A DNA stretch of 36,351 bases from Pseudomonadota bacterium (GTDB taxonomy: Bacteria > Pseudomonadota > Gammaproteobacteria > Steroidobacterales > Steroidobacteraceae), in contig JAKARC010000002.1 of NCBI GenBank assembly GCA_021822385.1, positions 1 through 36,351 on the forward strand, read 5' to 3'. The position numbers were made by a program, and so were the translations under genes. The notes beneath the pieces are model-generated. The model made no database searches. It had not been told where the DNA came from and saw nothing but the letters and a program-made list of their open reading frames with translations. Of the stretch, positions 8,059 through 17,182 are shown in pieces. Position 1 is the first letter of the stretch, and the number at the start of each line of letters is the position of its first letter.

Positions 8059-9225
8059 ATGCACCGCGTCTTGATTCTCGGCGCCGGCAAGATCGGCGCG
8101 CTGATCTCGGGACTGCTCGCAAGCTCAGGGGCCTACCAGGTCGACCTCGCCGACCTCGACGGTTCGGTGGCCGAGGCGGTAGTCAAGGCCCACGGTCTGA
8201 ACGGCATCGCGGCCCATGCGCTCGATGCCAAGGATCCAGACGCGCTCGCCCGCCACCTCTGCGCGCACCCGGTCGATGCAGTGATCTCGAGTTTACCCTT
8301 CCATTGCAACGTCGCGGTGGCGGAGGCGGCCCGCCGCGCCGAGATTCACTATTTCGATTTGACCGAAGACGTACAGGTCACGCGCGCGGTGCGCGCCATC
8401 GCGGCGAACGCCGGCACGGCGTTTGTGCCCCAGTGCGGACTTGCGCCCGGGTTCATTAGCATCGCCGCCGCTGAACTCATCACCCACTTCGAGTCCCTGC
8501 GCGCCGTGAAACTGCGCGTCGGCGCTCTGCCGCAGCACCCCAACAACGTTTTGAAGTATTCCCTCACCTGGTCAACCGAGGGGTTGATCAATGAATACGG
8601 CAATCCGTGCCAGGCGGTCGTCGATGGACGTAATGCGGAAGTGGCCCCCCTCGAGGGACTTGAGGAAATCGAGATCGACGGCACGCTGTACGAGGCTTTC
8701 AACACTTCCGGCGGCCTCGGCTCGCTCGCCGAGACGTGCGGCGCGCACGCCGAGTCGATGAACTACAAGACCATCCGATATCCCGGCCACTGCGAACAGA
8801 TGCGCCTGCTGATGAACGATTTGAAACTCAACCACGATCGCGACACGCTCAAGCGCATCCTCGAAAACGCCGTGCCGCAGACGCTGCAGGACGTCGTCAT
8901 CGTCTACGTGGCAATCACCGGCACGCAAGATGGCCAGCTGCGCGAGGAAAACTACGTCAACAAGATCTACCCGCAGCTGATTGCCGGTCGCCTCTGGTCG
9001 GCCATCCAGGTGACAACCGCCGCCGGCATCAGCGCCGTGGTTGACCTGGTTCTCGAGCATCCCCAACAGTACCGCGGCTGCATCGCCCAGGAGCAGTTCC
9101 GACTCGGCGACATCCTGGCCAATCGCTTCGGTCGCTATTATGCGAGCGGTGGCAACAAGGATGTTTCCGGCGAGGTGATCGTCACCGGCAAGACCGGCAG
9201 GCAGCGAACGAACAAGGCGGCGTGA
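8059..9225 (+). CDS. Saccharopine dehydrogenase family protein (lysine catabolism)
   Basis: Predicted to oxidise saccharopine to glutamate and alpha-aminoadipate semialdehyde. The N-terminal Rossmann fold carries GAGKIG at residues 8-13, followed by DLADLDGS; the central catalytic segment includes FVPQCGLAPGFISIAA and YSLTWSTEGLINEY. ATG 8059 has an AGGGGGT ribosome binding site; 388 aa. The next gene, three bases downstream, is an ALDH7-family enzyme that uses exactly the expected product, which is the main argument for the substrate. No lysine-2-oxoglutarate reductase domain is fused or adjacent, so the upstream step must be encoded elsewhere. Related carboxynorspermidine-type enzymes are an alternative but do not explain the neighbour. 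Confidence 0.88.
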   Translation: MHRVLILGAGKIGALISGLLASSGAYQVDLADLDGSVAEAVVKAHGLNGIAAHALDAKDPDALARHLCAHPVDAVISSLPFHCNVAVAEAARRAEIHYFDLTEDVQVTRAVRAIAANAGTAFVPQCGLAPGFISIAAAELITHFESLRAVKLRVGALPQHPNNVLKYSLTWSTEGLINEYGNPCQAVVDGRNAEVAPLEGLEEIEIDGTLYEAFNTSGGLGSLAETCGAHAESMNYKTIRYPGHCEQMRLLMNDLKLNHDRDTLKRILENAVPQTLQDVVIVYVAITGTQDGQLREENYVNKIYPQLIAGRLWSAIQVTTAAGISAVVDLVLEHPQQYRGCIAQEQFRLGDILANRFGRYYASGGNKDVSGEVIVTGKTGRQRTNKAA

Positions 9226-9228
9226 GCA

Positions 9229-10764
9229 ATGACCGCACCCAGCATCGATGTCGGCAGTCTTCTGCAGCGCCTCGGGCTCGAGGCGGTCAACCCCGGGGTC
9301 TGCGCCGGCCCCAGCGCGTGGTTCGGCGACGGACCGCCGCTCGCGGTGAACAATCCGGCCAATGGCGAGTGCATAGCGCGGGTGCGTACCGCCGCGGCAG
9401 GCGACTACGAGAAACTGATGCAGTCGGCACTCGAGACCGCAGCACTTTGGCGTACCGTGCCGGCCCCCAAACGCGGCGAAGCCGTGCGTCTCGTGGGCGA
9501 GGCGTTACGCCGGGCCAAGGATGATCTCGGCGCACTCGTCAGCCTCGAGAACGGCAAAATCCTCGCCGAGGGTCGCGGCGAGGTTCAAGAGATGATCGAC
9601 GTCGCGGATTTCGCCGTGGGCCAGTCACGCATGCTGTATGGACTGACGCTGCACTCCGAGCGCCCGGGCCACCGCATGTACGAGCAGTGGCATCCGCTCG
9701 GCGTCGTTGGCATCATCTCGGCATTCAATTTCCCCGTCGCGGTATGGTCGTGGAACGCGTTTCTCGCCTCGATCTGCGGCAACGTGTCCGTATGGAAGCC
9801 CTCGCCCAAGACCCCGCTTACGGCAATCGCAGTGCAAAAGCTCGTCAACCGCGTGCTCGAATCGCACCGGTTACCGCCGATGTTCCAGCTGTTCATCGAT
9901 GCCGGCAACGACCTCGCCACGCGCTTTGTCGAAGATCGCCGCGTGGCACTCGTCTCTTTCACTGGCTCGACGGCCGTCGGCCGGACGGTTGCACAACGCG
10001 TTGCCGCGCGTCTCGGCAAGACCCTGCTCGAGCTCGGCGGCAACAATGCCGTCATCGTGGACGAATCGGCCAACCTTGATTTGGCCATCCCGGCGATCCT
10101 CTTTGGCGCGGTCGGCACCGCCGGCCAACGCTGCACCAGTACGCGCCGCGTGTTCGCGCACGCGAGCATCGCCAGCGAGCTCGAACGGCGATTGATCAAT
10201 GCGTACCGCCAGGTACGCATCGGCGATCCGCTCGATCCGGCAACGCTGATGGGCCCATTGATCGACGCAACTGCGGTCGAGCGCTTCAGCGCGGCGGTCG
10301 CTGCAGCCCGCGCCACCGGCGGGGAAATTCTGGCCGGCGGCGCAGTGCTCGATCGGCCCGGTCACTTCGTTGAACCGACGCTGATTCGCGCACATAACGA
10401 CTGGGCGATCGTGCAAAACGAGACCTTCGCGCCAATCCTGTATCTGCTCCCGATCGCCTCTCTTGCCGAGGCGATCAGTGCCCAGAACGCGAGTCATTAC
10501 GGCCTCTCCTCAGCGCTGTTCACCGAGCGGCTGCGCGCCGCGGAGACGTTCCTCAGCGCTTGCGGGAGCGACTGTGGTATTGCCAACATCAACCTCGGTA
10601 CTTCCGGGGCTGAGATCGGCGGCGCCTTTGGCGGCGAAAAGGACACCGGCGGCGGACGCGAGTCCGGATCGGATGCCTGGAAAGCCTACATGCGCCGGCA
10701 GACCAATACCATCAACTGGAGCAGCGCACTGCCGTTGGCGCAGGGCATTACATTCGATCTTTGA
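9229..10764 (+). CDS. amaB: Alpha-aminoadipate semialdehyde dehydrogenase (ALDH7 family, AmaB-like)
   Basis: Predicted to oxidise alpha-aminoadipate semialdehyde (in equilibrium with piperideine-6-carboxylate) to alpha-aminoadipate with NAD+. Catalytic residues are visible: Asn167 in [10 protein letters not shown], Glu268 in LELGGNN, and the nucleophile Cys302 in [12 protein letters not shown]. The doublet GGNNA and the C-terminal [19 protein letters not shown] are typical of ALDH7/antiquitin. Length 511 aa fits. It starts three bases after the saccharopine dehydrogenase stop, so the pair forms a small lysine-degradation operon. The symbol is by family resemblance. Confidence 0.9.
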   Translation: MTAPSIDVGSLLQRLGLEAVNPGVCAGPSAWFGDGPPLAVNNPANGECIARVRTAAAGDYEKLMQSALETAALWRTVPAPKRGEAVRLVGEALRRAKDDLGALVSLENGKILAEGRGEVQEMIDVADFAVGQSRMLYGLTLHSERPGHRMYEQWHPLGVVGIISAFNFPVAVWSWNAFLASICGNVSVWKPSPKTPLTAIAVQKLVNRVLESHRLPPMFQLFIDAGNDLATRFVEDRRVALVSFTGSTAVGRTVAQRVAARLGKTLLELGGNNAVIVDESANLDLAIPAILFGAVGTAGQRCTSTRRVFAHASIASELERRLINAYRQVRIGDPLDPATLMGPLIDATAVERFSAAVAAARATGGEILAGGAVLDRPGHFVEPTLIRAHNDWAIVQNETFAPILYLLPIASLAEAISAQNASHYGLSSALFTERLRAAETFLSACGSDCGIANINLGTSGAEIGGAFGGEKDTGGGRESGSDAWKAYMRRQTNTINWSSALPLAQGITFDL

Positions 10765-10900
10765 ATGCCGGCACGCCGATCCCGGCCGGTCCAGTCGCGC
10801 GCCGGCGGGCAGATAGGCATTTGCCGCAATGCCTGCGCGCGCGAATTGACTGGCCTGGGCGATACGCCTACGATGCCAACACTCCAGGCGGGAGGGTGCA

Positions 10901-12373
10901 ATGCACACGGCCTCGCACGGCGGTCGGCAGATTCTGCGGCACATCGCACGCCTCGCCATGATCGAGCGCGGGCTGCAGCCGGATTTCCCGCCCGGCGCGA
11001 TGCGCCAACTTGCCGCCCTCGACAATCGGGCCGCAACCGAGCCACAAGCCGCCATACGCGATCTGCGCGCGCTGCCGTGGATCTCGATCGACAATGACGA
11101 CTCGCGCGATCTCGATCAGATCTCTGCGGCCGAGACGCTCGCCGGCGGCGCCATCCGCGTCTGGGTTGCGATTGCCGATGTGGATGCGCTGGTCGCTCCC
11201 GACAGCCCGATCGATGCGCACGCACGCTTCAACACGACATCCGTGTACACTCCGGCGCGCATCTTCCCGATGCTGCCCGAACAGCTTTCTACCAACCTGA
11301 CCTCACTCGGCGAGAATCAAGAAAGGCTCGCGCTCGTGGTTGACATGACCGTCGAGGTCGATGGACGGCTCTCGAGTTCGGACCTGTATCGCGCCCGCGT
11401 TTCCAATCGTGCCAAGCTCGCCTATCCCACGGTGACGGCGTGGCTCGAGGGCGCTGCCGGACCACCGGCTGCAGCGACCGATCCGCGCCTGCAGCGCCAG
11501 CTGCACCTGCAGGACACGGCGGCTCAGACCCTGCGCGCGCGGCGACATGAGCACGGCGCACTTACGCTCGAGACCCTGCAGACGCACGCGGTTTTTTCGG
11601 GCGACGCCCTGCGCGACCTGCTGCCTAATCACAAGAATCGCGCGGAGGAGTTGATCGAGGACTTGATGATCGCCGCGAACGGAGCGCTGGCGCAGTTTCT
11701 TGATCGGCATGGCGTCGCCTCGTTGCGCCGGGTGCTGCGCACACCCCGCCGCTGGGAACGCATCGTCGCACTTGCCGCGACGCTCGGCGAGCAGCTGCCA
11801 GCGCGCCCCGATGCGCTCGCACTGAACGGCTTTCTCATCCGGCGTCGCCGTGCCGATCCGCGCGGCTTCGCGGATCTGTCGCTCGCGGTCGTTAAGTCAC
11901 TCGGTTCGGGCGAGTACCTGGCGCGAGCCCCGGGAGGCGATCCGAGTGAACACTTCGGCCTTGCCGTGAGCAACTACACTCACGCGAGCGCGCCCAATCG
12001 GCGCTTTCCGGATCTGATCAGCCAGCGCCTGGTGAAAGCGGTGTTGCGGGGCGCCGCGCCCGCCTACCCGCTAGCGCAGCTGACGGAACTCGCCGCGCAC
12101 TGTACCGTGCAGGAGGACAATGCCGCCAAGGTCGAGCGGCGCGTAAACAAATCGGCGGCGGCGCTGCTGCTCGCGCCGCACATTGGCGAGACATTCGATG
12201 CCATCGTCACCGGCGCGGCGAGCAAGGGCACCTGGGTGCGGATTGTCCGTCCGGCAATCGAAGGACGCCTGGTGCGCGGTAATGAGGGACTCGATATCGG
12301 CCATCGACTGCGGGTGCGCCTGCTAAGGGTCGACGTCGAGCGTGGTCATATTGATTTTGCGAGCGCGACCTGA
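10901..12373 (+). CDS. RNase II/RNase R-family 3'-5' exoribonuclease, short form
   Basis: Predicted to degrade single-stranded RNA from the 3' end. The RNB catalytic motif is SIDNDDSRDLDQI, with Asp64, Asp66/67, Asp70 and Asp72 in place for metal binding. A second conserved RNB box appears as YTHASAPNRRFPDLISQR near residue 365. A short S1-like segment (VRLLRVDVERGHIDF) ends the protein. At 490 aa it lacks the tandem cold-shock domains of E. coli RNase II and RNase R, leaving an N-terminal extension of only about 55 residues. A strong GGGAGGG precedes the ATG. It is coupled by TGATG to the LOG gene. Confidence 0.88.
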   Translation: MHTASHGGRQILRHIARLAMIERGLQPDFPPGAMRQLAALDNRAATEPQAAIRDLRALPWISIDNDDSRDLDQISAAETLAGGAIRVWVAIADVDALVAPDSPIDAHARFNTTSVYTPARIFPMLPEQLSTNLTSLGENQERLALVVDMTVEVDGRLSSSDLYRARVSNRAKLAYPTVTAWLEGAAGPPAAATDPRLQRQLHLQDTAAQTLRARRHEHGALTLETLQTHAVFSGDALRDLLPNHKNRAEELIEDLMIAANGALAQFLDRHGVASLRRVLRTPRRWERIVALAATLGEQLPARPDALALNGFLIRRRRADPRGFADLSLAVVKSLGSGEYLARAPGGDPSEHFGLAVSNYTHASAPNRRFPDLISQRLVKAVLRGAAPAYPLAQLTELAAHCTVQEDNAAKVERRVNKSAAALLLAPHIGETFDAIVTGAASKGTWVRIVRPAIEGRLVRGNEGLDIGHRLRVRLLRVDVERGHIDFASAT

Positions 12374-13170
12374 TGCAACAAGACAAGCCACACGTAGATC
12401 CTACCGCTGCCCCGCCGCTCGCCTACGAGGAACCGAAATTCCTCGAGAGCGATGCGGCCCGGCCACTGCGCATCCTGGCGGAGTACCTGCAGCCCCTCGA
12501 ACGTTTCAAACGGGCAGGCGTACACGCCACCATTGTCTTTTTCGGGTCGGCACGACTGCGGCCCGACGGTCCGCTCGGACGCTATTACGAGGATGCGCGC
12601 GAACTCGCCGCCCTGCTCACGCGCTGGTCTGCCTCGCTCCCCGAGCATACCCATCACTATGTCGTCTGCTCGGGCGGTGGCGGTGGCATCATGGAAGCGG
12701 CCAATCGCGGCGCCCGTGAGGCCGGTGGCAAGACCGTGGGTCTGAACATCAGTCTGCCCCGCGAACAGCATCCCAATGCGTATCTGTCCGAGGAACTGAC
12801 CTTCGAGTTCCATTACTTTTTCATGCGCAAGCTCTGGTTCGCACACCTCGCGCGCGCGCTCATTGCCTTCCCGGGTGGTCTCGGCACGCTCGATGAGCTG
12901 ACCGAGATCCTCACCCTGGCGCAGACGCACAAGCTCACGCGTGAGATCCCCGTGATCCTCTACGGCCGAGAGTATTGGAATGAGATCATCGACTTCGCCG
13001 CGCTCAGCCGGCATGGGATGATCGACCCTCAGGATCTGAATCTGTTCGAATTCGCCGACCGTCCTCGGGATGCGTTCGAGATCCTGCAGCGGCGCCTGGT
13101 ACCCGAGCCGCGCGAGCTGCCCGGCTTTGCCCACTCGCGCATCCGCGGTCACAGCGACGTGCGCCGCTGA
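12373..13170 (+). CDS. LOG family protein (nucleotide 5'-monophosphate nucleosidase type)
   Basis: The LOG/YgdH fold is recognised by SGGGGGIMEAANRGA (100-114) and the signature PGGLGTLDE (167-175), which bind the nucleotide phosphate. Family members cleave the N-glycosidic bond of AMP or related monophosphates, as in cytokinin activation or purine homeostasis. The protein is 265 aa with about 50 residues before the fold, intermediate between the small LOG proteins and the large PpnN type. The exact substrate cannot be read from sequence. The ATG overlaps the stop of the exoribonuclease gene by one base, so the two are translated together. Confidence 0.87.
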   Translation: MQQDKPHVDPTAAPPLAYEEPKFLESDAARPLRILAEYLQPLERFKRAGVHATIVFFGSARLRPDGPLGRYYEDARELAALLTRWSASLPEHTHHYVVCSGGGGGIMEAANRGAREAGGKTVGLNISLPREQHPNAYLSEELTFEFHYFFMRKLWFAHLARALIAFPGGLGTLDELTEILTLAQTHKLTREIPVILYGREYWNEIIDFAALSRHGMIDPQDLNLFEFADRPRDAFEILQRRLVPEPRELPGFAHSRIRGHSDVRR

Positions 13171-13205
13171 GCGCAGCGAGCGGATCCGGCGCCGGAACTC
13201 TGTGG

Positions 13206-14558
13206 TCAGATCCGCCCCGGCAAGTGCACGATGAAGCAGGCGCCGCCCAGTTGGGACGTATCGATGGCGATCGATCCACCGTACAAGTCGACGGTCTCGC
13301 GCACCATGGCGAGTCCAAGCCCGTGGCCCGGTACTGTTTCATCGGCCCGCACCCCGCGTTCGAGAATGCGCGCGCGATTGTCGGCCGATATTCCCGGCCC
13401 ATCGTCCTCGACTGTCACCACCAGGCTTACCTGGGCAGCCGCGTCCGGCTCCACCGCCACCGTCAACCGTACCCGCGAACGACACCATTTGCATGCGTTC
13501 TCGAGCAGGTTGCCCAGCATTTCCATCAAGTCGGCCCGATCACCGATGAACTGACTGTCCGGTTCAATCGCGAGTTCGAGCAGCAGATCCTTGCTGGCGT
13601 AGACTTTCAGCAGCGCCGCACGGAGGTCCGCGGCAATCGGTCCCACGGCCACCGGCGCTTGCCCGAGTACCGCTCCGCCCGAAGCCGCGGCACGTTTCAA
13701 TTGATGCTCGATGATGCCGCTGATCCGGTCGATTTCCGCACTGATCGGTCCGATGGGTGCAGTCTCGCCCAGGCCGGAGAGCGCCGAGCGCATCACGGCG
13801 AGCGGCGTCTTCAGGCTGTGCGCCAGGTTGCCCAGGGTGTCGCGGTAGCGCGTGACACGCTTGCGCTGGCCGATCAACAGCGCGTTCAGGTGGCGTGCCA
13901 CGCCGCTCAGCTCGCGTGGATACCCGCCGGCGAGCACCTCGCTGCGCCCCGCCTCGATCTCGTGGATCTCGCGTTCAAGTCTGCGCACGGGCGCCAGCAC
14001 CGCGCGCAGCAGCACGGCCAACGTCGCGAGCAGCAGCACCATCAAGACACCGAACCACATCACCACGCGGCGCCGGAATTGCCACAACTGCTCCTCATAC
14101 GGAGTGAGACTGATCGCGACACTGAAGGTGACCGGTTGCGCGCGATGCCGCCCCTCTTCGAAGGTCACCCCTCGACTCTCGACTGCCAGGCGCTTGTGTT
14201 CAGCCACGGTATAGAGGAACTTCCGCTCCCCTTGCGCGAGCAACGGTCCAAAATGCACCGTCACGCCGGCCGTGGAGGGTGAGCGCCACTCGTGATGCGC
14301 CGAGCGGATCGCGGCGTACCACCCCGAGCCGGGCACGCCAAAGCGCGCATCGAGCACGTTCACCGGCGCGCCGTAACCACCGCCAGGCTCGGGTTCGGCG
14401 GCAGCGATGAGCGCGATGATCTGGGAGTCGAGCAATTCATGCAGGCGGCCACTCGAGAGTGTGCGAAACCCGCTGTCGAGCACCAGGGTCATGAAAGCGA
14501 AGAACAGCGCCAGCGGCACTGCCACCGATAACAGCAGCCGTTGGCTGAGAGAGTGCAT
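13206..14558 (-). CDS. phoQ: Sensor histidine kinase, PhoQ/QseC-like
   Basis: Membrane sensor of a two-component system. A first membrane helix is at about 8-28, the periplasmic sensor region follows to about 163, a second helix is at 166-187, then HAMP. The dimerisation box has the phosphorylated His247 (NLAHSLKTPLAVM), the N-box has Asn350 and Asn354, and the ATP lid is formed by DDGPGI and GHGLGLAMV. Length 450 aa is normal. The response regulator gene lies 19 bases upstream. The symbol rests on the PepSY-phoP-phoQ arrangement and nearby purB; the periplasmic domain gives no clear acidic Mg2+-binding patch that I can identify. Confidence 0.85.
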   Translation of the reverse strand: MHSLSQRLLLSVAVPLALFFAFMTLVLDSGFRTLSSGRLHELLDSQIIALIAAAEPEPGGGYGAPVNVLDARFGVPGSGWYAAIRSAHHEWRSPSTAGVTVHFGPLLAQGERKFLYTVAEHKRLAVESRGVTFEEGRHRAQPVTFSVAISLTPYEEQLWQFRRRVVMWFGVLMVLLLATLAVLLRAVLAPVRRLEREIHEIEAGRSEVLAGGYPRELSGVARHLNALLIGQRKRVTRYRDTLGNLAHSLKTPLAVMRSALSGLGETAPIGPISAEIDRISGIIEHQLKRAAASGGAVLGQAPVAVGPIAADLRAALLKVYASKDLLLELAIEPDSQFIGDRADLMEMLGNLLENACKWCRSRVRLTVAVEPDAAAQVSLVVTVEDDGPGISADNRARILERGVRADETVPGHGLGLAMVRETVDLYGGSIAIDTSQLGGACFIVHLPGRI

Positions 14559-14577
14559 TTAACTCACCGCGAGCCGG

Positions 14578-15261
14578 TCAACCGGTTTCGCGGGTGAGCG
14601 AGAAGCGATAACCCCGCCCCCGTAGCGTTTCGATGGGCCTCAGCCGCTCCTGCGGATCGAGCTTGCGGCGCAATCGTCCAACCAGCACCTCAATGACATT
14701 GCTGTCGCGCTCGAAGTCCTGATCGTACAGACGCTCGGTGAGCTCGGCCTTGGAGATCACCTCCCCGGCGCGCAGCATCAGATGTTCGAGGATGCGGTAT
14801 TCGAAGGTCGTAAGCTCAACCGGATTGCCCTCGAGGCGGACCGTTTGCGCCCGTGTATCGAGCGTCACCGGACCGCACGTGAGTTCAGCACTTGCCCAGC
14901 CGCCGGCGCGCCGCAGCAGCGCCTGCAGCCGCGCGAGCAATTCCTCGAAATGAAACGGCTTGGCGAGATAATCATCCGCGCCGGCCTGCAGGCCCTCGAC
15001 CTTGTCCTGCCAATTATCGCGTGCCGTGAGAATCAGGATCGGGTAAGTCTTGTGTTCCGCACGCACCTTGCGGATCACCTCCAATCCCGAAAGCTGCGGC
15101 AACCCAAGATCAATCACCGCCACATCGAGCGGATACTCGAGCCCGGCGAACAGCCCCTCGCGGCCGTCACGAGCGACATCGACGTTAAATCCGGCGTCGG
15201 TCAGCTGCGCTCTGAGACTCTCGCGCAACGAGGCTTCATCCTCGACGACAAGTACCCTCAT
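14578..15261 (-). CDS. phoP: OmpR/PhoP-family response regulator
   Basis: DNA-binding partner of the downstream kinase. The receiver domain has the acidic pocket E7-D8, the phosphoacceptor Asp51 (VAVIDLGLPQ), Thr79 and Lys101, all canonical. The C-terminal winged helix at about 125-222 includes LTTFEYRILEHLM, the recognition helix region NVIEVLVGRLRRKLD and the wing IETLRGRGYRF. Length 227 aa matches PhoP/QseB. It sits between a PepSY gene (15 bases upstream) and the kinase gene in one operon. Autoregulation is common in such operons but no PhoP box could be recognised upstream. Confidence 0.88.
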   Translation of the reverse strand: MRVLVVEDEASLRESLRAQLTDAGFNVDVARDGREGLFAGLEYPLDVAVIDLGLPQLSGLEVIRKVRAEHKTYPILILTARDNWQDKVEGLQAGADDYLAKPFHFEELLARLQALLRRAGGWASAELTCGPVTLDTRAQTVRLEGNPVELTTFEYRILEHLMLRAGEVISKAELTERLYDQDFERDSNVIEVLVGRLRRKLDPQERLRPIETLRGRGYRFSLTRETG

Positions 15262-15276
15262 AGCCCCCTCCCGCGT

Positions 15277-15564
15277 CTACCAGATCCGACCGCTCATCGC
15301 CGCCACCCGCACCGTGAACACGCGCCCTGCCGGGTCGAGCAGCCGCAGCACGTAAACAGTCCGTCCGCACCGCCTGACCGCTTCGGCGCGAACCACTCGG
15401 GCATGATAGCGCCGCTCGACCGTGCGCACGGCCTGATCCAGAGTCAGACCGCGCGCCGGACTTCGCGCCGCCGCCACGTGCTGTGTCGCGGGTACCGAGT
15501 GCGCCCACACGCCCGCTCCGATCAGCATCAGCGCCGCCGCGGCGCCGGCGCCGGCCCATTTCAT
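15277..15564 (-). CDS. PepSY domain periplasmic protein
   Basis: A short exported protein of 95 aa from ATG 15564 (MKWAGAGAAAALM). It opens with a signal peptide-like hydrophobic stretch ending near AHS. The mature part is one PepSY domain: LTLDQAVRTVERRYHARVV, then RTVYVLRLLDPAGRVFTVRVAAMSGRIW. PepSY domains commonly sit with two-component genes and are thought to modulate proteases or sensor activity. Here it is the first gene of the phoP-phoQ operon, suggesting that it acts on or with the sensor in the periplasm. Longer starts are possible (in-frame ATG at 15621) but would hide the signal peptide. Confidence 0.8.
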   Translation of the reverse strand: MKWAGAGAAAALMLIGAGVWAHSVPATQHVAAARSPARGLTLDQAVRTVERRYHARVVRAEAVRRCGRTVYVLRLLDPAGRVFTVRVAAMSGRIW

Positions 15565-15684
15565 TCTGATGTGCACGCCTATGAAAAATACAGTATTCGA
15601 CCGTGTCCGCAGACGCGCCAACCGGTCAGATGCCCCACCTTAGCCGCGCGCCGGTGAATCGCCGCTGAATGGCGCCGGCCAGGC

Positions 15685-16494
15685 CTAAACCTGCTGCTTC
15701 GCCTCGCGCCACAACCCATCCCATTGCGCGCTCGTGAGCGTGGCAAGCACCATGCCACGCTCGGCTGCCAGACGCTCCATGCACTCGAAGCGCCGTTCGA
15801 ACTTCGCATTCGCCATCCGCAGCGCTTCCTCCGGATCGATGGCAAGATGGATGCTCCAGTTTGCCAGCGTAAACAGCAGATCGCCGAGTTCCTCGATGAC
15901 CTCGGGGTGAGCTTTTCCACCCGTCGCCGCAAGTGCTGCATCGAGCTCGGCGAGTTCCTCACCGACCTTGTCGCGAACCTGGTCGGCCCGCTCCCAATCG
16001 AAGCCCACGCGCGCGGCGCGCCGGCCGAGCTTGGCCGCTCGCATCAATGCGGGCAAAGACAGCGGCACGTCCGCGAGCGCCGCGGCATCGCCCAGCGTTT
16101 GCGCACGCTCGCGCGCCTTGTGCTCCTCCCATTGCCGGGACTGATCTGCCGCAGCGGCAGGCGCCGCGGCACCCGCGAACACATGCGGGTGGCGCCGCAC
16201 CAGCTTAGCGTGAATACCCATCGCCACCGCGGCGAAATCAAACCAGTCCCGCTCCTCGGCGAGGCGTGCATGGAAAACCACCTGGAACAGCAAATCACCG
16301 AGTTCCTCGCACAACTTGCCCGGATCGGACCGCTCGATCGCATCACGCACCTCATAAGCCTCCTCGATCGTGTAGGGCGCGATGCTCGCGAAATCCTGGA
16401 CACGATCCCAAGGGCATCCGCTCTGCGGATCACGCAAACGGGTCATCAATGCAAGCAACGCTGTCAGCGCAGCCGCCGGATCAGCCCCGTCCAT
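15685..16494 (-). CDS. mazG: Nucleoside triphosphate pyrophosphohydrolase MazG
   Basis: Hydrolyses (d)NTPs to NMP and pyrophosphate, a house-cleaning activity that also affects ppGpp levels in E. coli. Two MazG repeats are visible. The first has CPWDRVQDF, TIEEAYEV and EELGDLLFQVVFHA; the second has VGEELAEL and EELGDLLFTLANWSIHL. These carry the Glu/Asp residues that bind Mg2+. With ATG 16494 the product is 269 aa, the usual length; an in-frame ATG at 16506 would overlap the upstream Nudix gene slightly more. It overlaps the Nudix gene by 14 bases and closes the fumC-nudix-mazG series. Confidence 0.94.
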   Translation of the reverse strand: MDGADPAAALTALLALMTRLRDPQSGCPWDRVQDFASIAPYTIEEAYEVRDAIERSDPGKLCEELGDLLFQVVFHARLAEERDWFDFAAVAMGIHAKLVRRHPHVFAGAAAPAAAADQSRQWEEHKARERAQTLGDAAALADVPLSLPALMRAAKLGRRAARVGFDWERADQVRDKVGEELAELDAALAATGGKAHPEVIEELGDLLFTLANWSIHLAIDPEEALRMANAKFERRFECMERLAAERGMVLATLTSAQWDGLWREAKQQV

Positions 16495-17182
16495 GCCCAC
16501 TCGCACTCCCGCAGATACGCTCCAGGGTCAGCAGCATCCCAGCGGTGGCTCCCCAGATATTGTGCTCACCGTATGGGATATCGACGAGCTCGACTTCCTC
16601 CTCGGCGCCGCGAAACCGATGCCGTCGAAGTCGGTGACGACTGGCATCAAGAACGTAGGCCAGCGGCACCTCGAACACCGTTTCCACCTCCTGCCGGTCG
16701 ACCGTGAGGGCAAAACCCGGACGGATCCGAGCTACGACCGGCGTGACGCGAAAGCCGCTGACCACCACATGATCGGGCAAATAGCCAATAACGGTCACAA
16801 AGCTGGGGTCAAGCCCAATCTCCTCACGCGCCTCGCGCAGCGCCGCGGCAGCCGGATCTGGATCTGCCGCCTCGATCGATCCACCTGGGAAACTGACCTG
16901 ACCGGCATGATGACGCAGGCTCTGCCCGCGTACCGTCAGCAGGACCGACGGCGCCCCGGGATGATCAACGATGGGGACCAAAACCGCCGCGGGTGTCGGG
17001 TCGGCGGGAAAGTAGCGCAGCAGCTCACGGCTACGCTCGAGAGTCTGCCCGGGAACCCACCAGTGCTCGCGATCATGGCGCGGCCGACTGCCGGCAAGCT
17101 GTGCCTCGATCCGGGCAAGCGTGAGCGGACTGGCGCGCAGCACCGTGGAACCGGTGGGCGGGTCAACCACCGCCACCTGCAC
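16481..17182 (-). CDS. CoA-type Nudix hydrolase (NudL/YeaB-like)
   Basis: Predicted to cleave coenzyme A or its derivatives to 3',5'-ADP and 4'-phosphopantetheine. The CoA-specific extension precedes the Nudix box: [15 protein letters not shown] with VSFPGG. The box itself runs from residue 101 to 123 and contains REAREEIGL. Length 233 aa. Translation starts with GTG 17182, which overlaps the fumC stop by about 20 bases. Other GTG codons a little downstream could also serve. It forms a tight series with fumC and mazG, so a fumarase gene and two nucleotide-pool cleaners share a transcript. Confidence 0.88.
   Translation of the reverse strand: MQVAVVDPPTGSTVLRASPLTLARIEAQLAGSRPRHDREHWWVPGQTLERSRELLRYFPADPTPAAVLVPIVDHPGAPSVLLTVRGQSLRHHAGQVSFPGGSIEAADPDPAAAALREAREEIGLDPSFVTVIGYLPDHVVVSGFRVTPVVARIRPGFALTVDRQEVETVFEVPLAYVLDASRHRLRRHRFRGAEEEVELVDIPYGEHNIWGATAGMLLTLERICGSASGHGRG

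Noticed and set aside
13171-13205. Possible bidirectional terminator between the LOG gene and phoQ
   Set aside because: There are GC-rich inverted bases (CCGGCGCCGG) but no T-runs on either side, and the longer GCGGATC/GATCCGC pairing would include phoQ coding bases.
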